Shown here piece after piece: positions 44,015 through 53,644 of a stretch of 60,000 nucleotides of DNA. The DNA lies in contig CM060731.1 in the NCBI GenBank assembly GCA_030704615.1, forward strand, positions 12,464,001-12,524,000. Reading direction: 5' to 3'. The notes below the pieces were generated by a model. That model did not search any database, had not been told where the DNA came from, and was given only the letters and a program-made list of their open reading frames with translations. The translations under genes and the position numbers were made by a program. Source of the DNA: Takakia lepidozioides. Its lineage: Eukaryota > Streptophyta > Takakiopsida > Takakiales > Takakiaceae. Every line of letters starts with the position of its first letter. Positions within the stretch are counted from its first letter, which is position 1.

Positions 44015-46281
44015 TGGTACATAATATAGTATCTACCAGTACGGAATAGCAAAAAGGCCAAGCATGCAATGCTGCCTGGACCTCAGGAAAGATTCCCATG
44101 TCCTGAGGTATATTCCTAGAATATTCCTTAATCTGGGCAAAGATTATGTCCTTTGCCTAGGGATCTTTTAGCCTAGGATAGGCTCCAAAAAGATTCATTA
44201 GGGTCCAGGGCTATTTTCTCGGTATATACGGTTTATATATAAAGTAAGTCCACAACAATTTATTGACAACATCTTGACTATCTAATTATTTATAGAGCTG
44301 CCATAGGGATCTCAAAATTGATGAACATATTCAAAACTAACTACAAGGAGGTTGCAATTCAAGTTTCTAACCAGTAAGTCCACGACAATTTATGCAAGTT
44401 AACAGACTATCAAATTATTTATGGCGATTATGTTATTTGGATGTGAGAGAGCAGCCAAGGACAGCAGCCAAGGAACTAATTTTAATTCTTGCACACAAAA
44501 AAGAATTGAAGTACAAATAGATCATTAATTGCAGTCTTTGGTTCGTTCATAAAGCCAATAGTTCTAAGTTGATAGGGAAAGGTAAATGGCCCTGCAACTA
44601 CTGAGCAAAATGTGTCATTAAAACCCCTTAACCTCACTAAGCCAATTGTCCCAGACCCTAGGCCACTTGTTCCAACAACACTAAGCCAAATGTCCCATAT
44701 CCTAGGCTAAATGTCCTCCAACAACCCTAAGCCAAATGACCCTAGGCACATGTGGTGGAGATACATGTATTTTGTATAATTATACATACTTTTGGAGATA
44801 TATGTACGTATGTTGGCTTAGTGGTAGATGCTAAGCCCATACATTGCATCCCATGATATAAAGCATTTTGGCTTGGGGATAAAAGAATATTTTCTAGTGC
44901 TATGTTAGAATATTCTATGCTTTGGATTTTTGACATGTGGCTTTTGGAATCTTTCCTTAGGATGGGAATCTTTTCCAGTATAGCTCTTTTGGTATTCCGT
45001 ACTGGGCTCCCGTCCTCATGCCTAGGCTCTCTTGTTCCGCGCTCCCTGCCACCTCCGCTCCTCTGATCGCCGCCCTGCCTTCTAGCGAGCTCCCTGCCAC
45101 GTCACCCCACCATGGAGGGCTGCCACGTCGCTGCCACCTGCCATACCCTAATTAGTACAGTGTATAGCGGAACCAGCCGCCACACGGTGCAGTGATCAGT
45201 GTATGGGAATCCAATGGGTCGCCATACACCAATCATTGCAGTATATGGCGACTGGAACATGCCCTATTCCACATGTTGGATAAAAAACACAAAAATAAAT
45301 CATTTAGCTTAACAAATTTAATAATAATTGTAATAATAATCTATATGAAAAAGTTGAAACCCATTTAGTAATATAGAGACAACATGTTGAATAAAAACAC
45401 AGAAATAAATCATTTAGTTTAATAAATATAATAAATATAATAATAATATCCATATGAAAAAGTTGAAACTGATTTAGTAATATTAAAACACTATCTTATG
45501 TTCCTCATGAACTATGTTTGATACATCTAGAGTACGTACTTGTTAGGTTTAGTTTTTATTTTGTGTTTATGTTGGCTTTAAAAATATAAAATCAACTATG
45601 GTGACTAAATATTATAGAAATATAATAGAAAAAAACATACAAATATTTTAAAAATTGACATTTGATATTACAATCTTTTTCTTCAAATTGTCATCTATAC
45701 ATTTGATTTGGATGAAGTTCATACATATGTAACATAATCTCCATATGAACTCCTTTGTTATTTTGTGTTGTTTAGTTTTTTTCTTCTAAGTGCTTGTCAT
45801 CTCAATGTTGGTTGTTGTCCTAATCCCAAAGCTAAAACCCTATTTTTGTTTTGTTGTATGTTCTTTTGTCTCTTTGTTAGTGTTCTGAATAACTCTTATT
45901 TCCTTCAAAATCTGGGTATTCTTATTTGCATATTCTATGTCGACAGTCTAATCTCATAGCTTAGTCTCATAGCTACAAGCCTCATTTTGCTTTGTCTATT
46001 CCTCTTTGTCTTTGATATATATAGATATACCATTTCATCTCATGCCTTTATCATTTTATCATACAATACCCTTGAACAAATATGTAAGAGAATGTAGGGT
46101 TTATGGTGTAGGGTTTAGAGAATCAATATGGAAGATGACGACTGCAAACGATGCATTTATTTATCTCTCGGACTTTGAGGATGAGCTGGAATATGTCGCA
46201 AGTGTGGAGTACACATATACATGGTGAGCGTCTTTCACCTCTTCTTTTTGATGAAGCATAGTTTTAGCTTTCGGATGTTGA
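44015..46281. other. AT-rich repeat-laden spacer, no gene seen
   Basis: 44035-44060 (CAGTACGGAATAGCAAAA) and 44980-45005 form an inverted pair with ATTCCCATC/GATTCCCATG neighbours, perhaps the ends of a ~970-bp element. 45275-45370 and 45387-45485 are a tandem duplication of ~112 bp (AATAAATCATTTAG-TTAA, ATATGAAAAAGTTGAAAC). CCTAGGC-AATGTCC units repeat at 44640-44755. Frames up to 73 codons are not convincing. Confidence 0.45.
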
Positions 46282-47350
46282 CACTACAGGAAAATGGGGG
46301 GGTTTGAGACGTCGCGGCCACACCGCAGCCACGCCCGGTCGTCGTAAGACAGCCCTTTTCGGGCAGGGGAAAAACCCAAATTTGCGACGCCCGGGCGTCG
46401 GAGAAAAAAAAAAAACTACTTTGCAATGCAGAATTAGCACCGTCCGGGGGTCGCAAAGTGCGACGCCCGGACGTCACAATTTAAGGGTAAATTTGAATTT
46501 AGGCGGGAAAATTTGAATTTGAAATTTGAATTTCAAAAACTTGTTGACCATTGACTCCAGTTCTATCTAATGGCGATATGTTCATTGTGCTACATACATC
46601 ATGCAATGCAATGCATACTTGAACCTAAGACCCTCCACATTATAACATTTCTAAGACACCACAAACTAACCAACACACCTTCTATGTTACATCTATGTAT
46701 TACAAAAGCAATCTAAATATATATATACACATATAAAGATTTCCTTCAAGAGCCTTCAAGTTCCTTCTAAGGGGGTCTCTCTTGTGACGCCGGGGAGTTG
46801 CAACCTCCACAGCCTTAGTGCCCAGCCCTAGCCCCAGCCCCAATCCTAGCATCGTCGCCGTTGTTACACCCCCCCACCGCCATACGCCCTAAGCGACGTC
46901 CTTGTGATGACCTAAGCTGACCACAACACCATTGCGACCCCCCTGTGGCGACGCCATTGCGACCCCTTGGCGTCGCAACGTTGGGCGTCCCAGCGCGGGG
47001 CGCCCTCAGCGACGCTTTTGTGAAGTTGAGAGCTGCAAAGTCCAAAAAAAAAAACAAAAACAAAGTCCCACTATGGTGATGCTGTTGCGACGCCCTGGCG
47101 TCGCAGAGGCGCTGGGGCGCCCTTAGTGACGCCAAGGCGTCGCAACGTCCGAAAAAATAAATAAAATAAATTCGACGTTGGGGCGTCGCAAGAAAAAGAA
47201 AACCGTCGAAGCGAGGGCCATCTTGACGCCATGCCACTTTACGAGGGCTGGGCGTCGTAATGGTGGCGCCAGTGGGGGGGGGATTGCGACGCGGGGCCTC
47301 GCAAACAAACACGCGCGGGGCGTGGGGGCGCGGCTTAGTGGTCGCAACGT
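46282..47350 (+). mobile_element. CACTA transposon terminus, copy 2
   Basis: Starts CACTACAGGAAAA at 46282 like copy 1, followed by CG-rich GCGACGCC / GGCGTCGCAA direct and inverted units to about 47350. The opposite end is not seen before the direct repeat at 48355. Confidence 0.75.
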
Positions 47351-47394
47351 CATAAAAAATCCCCCCCCCATTCATGCCACTTTGTTGTTTTGAG

Positions 47395-48340
47395 AGTGGA
47401 CAGTCAGTGTGACAAAACACACGAATCCGAATTTGACAAGCACAAAAAGGCATATGGAACTTTTCATATTGACAATGATGTGGAACCATGTGCAATGGGT
47501 GACGACCCTTCTCTAGGTACTTTTGGGAATATAGAGATAGAACGTTATCCAAAATTTATTTAATTTTTGCCAACATTTGCACGTATTTGTGAAGTTGATC
47601 CCAATTTTCGATCACCTGCTCATATTCATGGACGTCTTATAGATGCAAATGATCCCATAATTATCCTTGAAAGATGGAAAAATCTTCAATGCAACTACAA
47701 GGTGCATTATTTTGAAGGAGGTACGAGTTTAATTCCGAGAACTGATGCAAAAAATAAGCAAATCTCTTGCTTGAAAAATTAGGTGTCCATCATTGCCGAA
47801 GCTCACATTCAAAATGGTGACAATCACTTACCATTGTATCAAACGATTGCTACGGTAAACAATACTTAGAGCACTGATGGAAGACAATGTGATATTCCAC
47901 CATCATTTGTCAAAAAATGTATTACATCATGTAGGGTATGTAACAAGTCATTTTGAGACGAGGTTTACAATGTTTCCCAAGAGTCTTTGGATACGACACA
48001 TGATAGACGGGCAATAATATCAAAAAAAATGCAATTGCGAGTTTTTTCTTAAGTTATGGTTCGTTTACAAGAAGAAAGAGACAGTGCGAAGACCAATCTT
48101 GAAGAACCAGTCACTATATATGTTCACAATAAGCATAATGGACATCGTCCCGGGTCTGAGGGTGACAAGTTTTTTCTACCGGCGCATCCTAATATGATTG
48201 CTTTTGCAATGGAGAATTTGACTCGAATGGTATCAACTTCAACGGTTGCGCTTGCAAGTACAAGGGAAGACCAAAACATTCAAGCTATGGTTTCCGATTT
48301 AGAACGTGCTACATATTGGTTTTTCCTCATTCCTAAATAA
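47395..48340 (+). pseudogene. Unrecognised gene remnant next to the CACTA terminus
   Basis: One plus frame reads sensibly through at least one in-frame stop: KTHESEFDKHKKAYGTFHID, IEIERYPKFI, TAA at about 47560, then ARICEVDPNFRSPAHIHGRL, IIILERWKNLQCNYKVHYFE, TAG at about 47780. Further pieces include VSIIAEAHIQNGDNHLPLYQ and, at 48056-48340, a 94-codon frame starting VRLQEERDSAKTNLEEPV. Possibly the CACTA element's own gene tail; I know no family with these motifs. Confidence 0.4.
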
Positions 48341-48354
48341 ATGGAGCAATTTCA

Positions 48355-48798
48355 ATTTTTCAAATTTTGGCCTAATTGCTCGGAAACTATGGGATCGAAG
48401 TGCCTAATGCCTAAAAATTCCAGCAAAAAACTCTCAAGCCACTTCTCATGTTGTTTGTAATAAGAAGAAAATTTCATTGACAAAAATCAATACAAATATA
48501 CGCGTCCAAAAATAACTTCCTACAAATCCCAATCTAGCTCCATGTAACTTCCAAAGGCCCCTGCATGGACTCGACATAAGTCATAATGGAGTATGGATTC
48601 ATGAGGCGGGGCCGTCTAGGTGCAAGCTTGGAGGAGATTTGAGCTTGGGCCTTGTTGGCATGGGACAAAGGGGCCATGGGCATTGGGGATTTATTTTTTA
48701 TTTTATTTCTTAGAAAAAAAATGTTTTCTCTTCTCATGTGCCTAATTCAAAAAACTTATAGCATGAAGATGCCTAATGTGAAGAAATGGTTTGAGAAA
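48355..48798 (+). repeat. Direct repeat, right copy (~440 bp)
   Basis: Partner of 41088-41527 (see there). It runs on to the right TIR at 48869, whereas the left copy carries the left TIR. Confidence 0.9.
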
Positions 48799-48869
48799 CG
48801 GTCTAAGCAGTCTGTTTGTTTTTTAATAATTATTAGGCACAAAAATGCCTAAACGGTTGTCCCTGGACG

Positions 48870-50228
48870 GTATGGCTCTGATTGTGACTGCACTGCTAGT
48901 CACATTTCTTGGGATAAGAACATCTCCAATGGGGCCCCGCCATCGGGCCCCATCAAGCTGCTTATGGCGTGGAGTTTGGCGGAAGGACGTCCACTGGGGT
49001 CACGTTAAATCCAGCGCCAAGGTGGGCTGGCCACTCTTCAGAAGCCACTTGATGGCTCTAGGTTGCGCCACACCTGCTATTCTTATCCCCAAAAGCAAGA
49101 GCGCGCGTTCTTCATAACTTTGCGCGACGTGCAGACACCAGACTTGCTCCCCATTGCTTGGGCGTGCATGTGCACGCTTGTCGGAGGTTTGGCGAGGTAC
49201 GCAAAAGATGTAAAATATGGCGTACCCCCTACCCTTGGCGTAGGTCCCTCCGCGCCAAATATCGTGTTGGGGGGGACGGTGGGTCATGATCCTGAAACGC
49301 CATGCCAAAATGACGTTGGAAATGACATGACGTACCTGCATTGGGGTGCTCTAAGGTATGCTGAACAGCACAAAGGCAAGGAGATATAACATATTTCTAT
49401 CAAATATCCTGAAAATATCGGAATCTCTGGCTTGCAGGTACAGTTTGTCAGCAGCTACAACCTTCATGGCCTGGAAGTGGTTGCAGGTTAGACGATGACA
49501 TTTGCAGGTACTCAATGAAGGTTGTTTAGTTCCGCTTCTAAGGTGGCTCTTAGATGTTGCTTGATATGTGGTCAGATAGAGAGAAGACTTTGGCCTAAAC
49601 CGGCGTAACTAAGAGCCACTTCGCCTTACGGCTGTACTGCCCCTTTCGAGGGTGGGCATGTGATCAGATATAATAAATTGTGTTTTGAGGCAGATCAGTT
49701 GTTCCACCATCAATGCACTGAACAAAGTTTTTCCTACTTTTGAGGTGAGAGGTTATAATGTTTAGACTAAAAGACTAAGCCATTGTGTATCTTTGGCACT
49801 AACAATATGAAAGAAATGATATGTGCAGGTAAGGTTGTGTTTGCATCTAGCCCATTGGATAGATTGACATGTTTATTGTTGAACAATCCCCAATACATTT
49901 CATTTCATTCCCATTACATTTCACTATCCTTTGAAACCTAGTTTAGCTGGTCTCTAGGGAGTGGTGTTGCGAGAAATTATGGCTTTCAGGAGCAGTGCAT
50001 TGCTTTGTAGGCGAGTTTTTGCTGCATTGATGTGTGTAGATTCTCCCAAACTGTATCTGGGTATAAACTTCTATGGACCATGATCGTGGTGATATTGATA
50101 TAGTGACCACGATCTACTTTTGCAGTAGTCAACCAACACTGTGCCGGTATTTTCAAAAGCCATCTTTCCTTGGCAATTGGATGTTCGTAGCATGTCAGCA
50201 AGAGTGGGTCTCTTGCTCTGGATGACAA
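48870..50228 (+). pseudogene. Duplicated 3' end of SURF1 with insertions
   Basis: Continues the match to 37536-38314. It contains a copy of the last SURF1 exon at 49438-49498 with an Arg-to-Trp change (CGG to TGG) and an intact stop. No upstream exons are present, so it cannot encode SURF1. Two later insertions are plain by comparison: a Harbinger-type MITE (48918-49351) and an ~80-bp segment at about 49578-49660 flanked by TCAGATA on both sides. Confidence 0.85.
48918..49351. mobile_element. PIF/Harbinger-type MITE (434 bp)
   Basis: Flanked by TAA at 48915-48917 and 49352-49354, the TWA target duplication of PIF/Harbinger elements. The ends are GAACATCTCCAATG and, reversed, GAGCACCCCAATG. 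Absence from the parent SURF1 segment (about 37582) proves insertion. No coding capacity. Confidence 0.8.
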
Positions 50229-50599
50229 GGTCTGGGAAGACATTTTGCCAGAGTTGAAGTGTTCACAAGTCTTGCACACATGACAAAAAAACGGGGCTGA
50301 TCCACTGGGAAAGTAGGCTGATCCGCCCCTAACACCGCTTCCCCACGCTGATAGCGATATTCGCCCAGCGCGATCGCTCAGCCTGCAAGCTGATCCGCCA
50401 AATAAAAGTAGATGAAAAAAAAACTTTTTAGATGAAAAAACAAAGTTGTTTTTCATATTAAAACAAATGTTAGCTTGATCTTTGTCGTGCACACATCATA
50501 CTCAGCAGTACGAAAGTGCACAAAGTACACGACATGGAAGCTTCCCTACCTTAAGCATGCAGAGGGAATCCATATTACGGAATCCATGTTAGGCCCAAA
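50229..50599. other. No gene seen
   Basis: Contains CTGATCCGCC-type repeats (50298-50400) with GCGATCGC and GCGATATTCGC palindromes, then A-rich sequence. A 168-codon minus frame (49986-50492) crosses the duplicated non-coding segment and is not believed. Confidence 0.4.
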
Positions 50600-51260
50600 A
50601 AATCGAGGTGGAGCTTGAAGTACTTTGTTTTTCTTCGTACTGTGACCTGCATTGATGGGTTGTAGAATGTTGAGAATTGGAAAGCTAGGTTGATTACCTA
50701 GCTTTGGGATATTTTCTCACATCAATTGAGTGAGAACACAATAAGTTATGCCCAGAAAACCAAGGTGGAGCTTGAAGTACTTTGTTTTTTTTCATACAAC
50801 AACTTGCATTGACATTTGGGGTTGTTGAATGTTGACAGGTTATGCAGTATGGGTGTGTGATGGCTTGTTGGAAAGCTAGGTTGATTCCCTAGCTTTGGAA
50901 TATTGTTTCACATAAATTGAGTGAGAACAAAAGAAGTTATGCCCAAAAAACCGAGGTGGACCTTGAAGTAGTTTGTTTTGAATCTTCATACAACAACCTA
51001 CATTGACATTTGGGGTTGTAGAATGTTGAGAATTTATGCAGTATAGGTGTGTGATGGCTTGTTGGAAAGCTAGGTTTAGTACATAGCTCTGGAATGTTGT
51101 TTCACATCAATTGAGAGAGAATACAAGAAGTTATGCCCAAAAAATCAAGGTGGAATTCACATTTGGGCTTCTAGAATGTTGAGAATTTGTGTAGTATGGG
51201 TGTGCGATGGCTTGTTGGAAAACTAGCTGGATTCCCCAGCTTAGAGATGTTGTTTCACCT
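50600..51260 (+). repeat. Tandem repeat, about four units of 155-195 bp
   Basis: Units begin near 50606, 50761, 50952 and 51149, each with AGGTGGA-CTTGAAGT (shortened in the last). Each then has CATTGACATTTGGGGTTG, GAATGTTGA, TGTGTGATGGCTTGTTGGAA, AGCTAGGTTGATT and TTTCACAT-AATTGAGTGAGA. Divergent, non-coding. Confidence 0.85.
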
Positions 51261-53644
51261 CAATTGACATAGTTTATAAAACTAACACCTGTGAAAGAGG
51301 TTGGGTACCATATGCATAGTAGGCTCACACGACTCTGAGCATGCTCACGCGAGCAAAAACAAATATTCTTTAAAGATTCTACGGCGAAACGAATTGTGCT
51401 CACGCTAAATAAATTGCGAATCTCCTGCAAAAGTATGCTCACGTGAGCATAAACTATCTATTTTTGAAATTCTGGCAAAACTCTTGATGTTTCGTGGGCG
51501 ATACCTGAGGTGTTTTCTAGGTTTTTTCAGAACATATAGGGCCAAAATTACTGAAGTTTTGTTGGCAAAATTTTTTTTGTTTTTCTTTGGGCACAACTAG
51601 AGCAAAAACTGTTGAAGTGGTGCGAAACTTGGGGGGTTATTTTTTTTGAATTTAAATTGTGGATGTTTTCCTATAGATAGGTCCAAAAATACCATGATAA
51701 TCTTAGATTACTAAGTTTCGTCCACAAAATCCACCTGTTTCTTTAATATATTTATTTTTTCAGTATTTTTTGCTATGTCTCACGGCACTATGAGGGTTTC
51801 TATTAGTTTTTTCTTCCAATAATTTCAAAGCTTGGTTATATTTCCGATTTATCAAATTCATTATACTAGGTAGTAAATTATAAGTATCATATAAATTGTA
51901 AATATATTTGTAACTGAGCCTATTTGCGTGTAAATTGGGGCCTACTTCAGCTCTCATTTTAAATAATAACGTCTTCAATGCGTCTATGGCCCCCGCCAGT
52001 AGTGCCCATAGGGTCAGCTCATAAGCCCAATGCCGGGTCCATCGGAGGGTCTATTGGATAGTCTAGTCTGTTCTGGAGAGTTTGCTGGACTACATGCTGG
52101 CTGTCTATTTCCGTGAAAACATTGAGATTTTATTTATTTATTTGGATGAAAAGGGTGGGATTTTATTACCGTGAGTTTTGTGCTCATGCCTCTATTTCTT
52201 AATGCTCATGTGAGTTGCTCACATATGTCCTCACGTTCTACCAACACCCATGAAACAATTGCATCGTTATCTCTTTGAACACCGGGCATTATTCCCCTAT
52301 TGACAAGTGGATGTAGCCCGCCCCCACCTCATAACTGGACATGTCAAGATATGAAATACCCATAACTGGAGGTTCTTTAGAGGGGAAAAGAAACACCAAA
52401 TCCCCGCCACCGGAGGGTCTTTCACACGACTAGGTCACTGTAACTGGAATCCAGGGTCCTCTCCAAAATCAAATAACTGCCCAACATTGGTTGTGACGAC
52501 TAGCAGCAAGGTCAAATGCCTCCCAAATGTCATTGAATGGCAGCAATCATCCAATTTTCTTAAAGAAATAAAATAAAAGGGGAACGGAGCCCTGAAAATA
52601 GATTAAAGAAGGTGGAAAAATAACCACAGTGGGGCTGTGAAGAATGTAAATAGTATCCAGAGAACTATTTCTTGGACTGTAGCATGAAATAGGGATTTCC
52701 AAGAGAAAAGGAAAAAAACCTTAAAATTTCATTTTAAATAACAGGGAAAGCATAGTACTTTTTTTTAAAAATTTAAAAATTATTTTTATTTAAGCATAGT
52801 ACTTTCAACAGCTATGGCTTTCCAATGGCACACTAATTTAGAAACAATTATTCCAGAATACTCCCTCTATTGATCCTCTCCCAGAAAAGAGTGGCAATGG
52901 TACCAGAGGGCATATGCCCTGCATATTCCTTGGAGCTGCCAGCCCAACGATTTTGGGGATGTCATTAGGTGATGTGGAACTGCATCTTTGGCAAATTTGG
53001 AGTCAATAAGAATATTCCCCCGGGTATCTCTACCAGTAAGGATGTTTCGCGGGCTTTGCCGGGCAGTATGACCCGGCTTGGCACCTGAATTTTGTGCTCA
53101 CACAAGTCTGTCACGCCGAGGGGTTTGCTGCCGTGAAGAGATGATATACGTGTTGCTTCGCGGATCGAGCAATCTCCTGCGTGATCGGAAATCTGGTCTG
53201 AGTATGTTTGTGTACAGAGAGTGGTTGTGACAGTGGTGAAGAGGAGGGAAGGATGGGTGCTTTCTTCCTTTCCCGCTCTGTATTGACCTGTAAGCGTCCT
53301 TCTCCTTAATTGTATCTATGTTTGGGCCTGTCTGCACTTCCACATGCATTTTAGTGTTTTCTCTTGAATATTGGATGGCATGCAGAAAGTCTGTGAGAGT
53401 AGGACAGAATTGAGAATGGAGGGTGATATTAGGAGATAAGAAGGTGTAATTGGTACAGATTGGGGGCTGGGATTAGAAATTTATAAAGGGCAATTTTCAG
53501 TGCTGGGACTCTGGAGGGTGAGATTAGTAGGAAGTCACAACAAAGGGTGATCCAACTACGAAACTGGAAGGTGAGCTGGTGCGTGCCGGATGAGGAGATG
53601 ATGAAAAGATGCTGTAATTGTCTGAATTTTGTCTTGTCCTCATC
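51261..53644. other. Repeat-bearing 5' flank of the GDPD gene
   Basis: TGAGC-family sequence at 51295-51450 (GAGCATGCTCACGCGAGC, ATGCTCACGTGAGCAT) and 52180-52260. AT-rich 51600-51960. A block at 52380-52510 is related to 3480-3690. Nothing recognisable is coded. 53100-53640 should hold the GDPD promoter and leader; I see no certain TATA box. Confidence 0.4.

Larger units (their letters stand above)
41010..48869. mobile_element. TIR-bounded composite insertion (7.9 kb) splitting the duplicated SURF1 segment
   Basis: The left end reads CCGTTCCTGGACAACCGG, then TTAGGCG. The right end, reversed, reads CCGTCCAGGGACAACCGT, then TTAGGCA. Comparison with the unsplit parent segment (GATACATATGGC) places it exactly between GTGATATATA and TATGGCTC, with an apparent TA duplication. 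Inside, two ~440-bp direct repeats flank foreign material (gag fragment, TGAGC repeat, fold-back repeat, SINE-bearing element, CACTA end). The likely original is a ~0.6-kb MITE, later opened or duplicated by unequal exchange. No transposase of its own. Confidence 0.7.

Noticed and set aside
46815-47552. 245-codon minus-strand frame
   Set aside because: Falls across the CACTA subterminal CG units with low-complexity translation. Not a credible protein.
41088-48798. The 440-bp direct repeats as LTRs of a retrotransposon
   Set aside because: They lack TG...CA ends, primer binding site and polypurine tract, and the outer CCGTYC inverted repeats explain them better as MITE copies.
49986-50492. 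168-codon minus-strand open frame
   Set aside because: It overlaps the duplicated non-coding flank of SURF1, and its counterpart at 38.1-38.3 kb is not open over the same length. No family resemblance.
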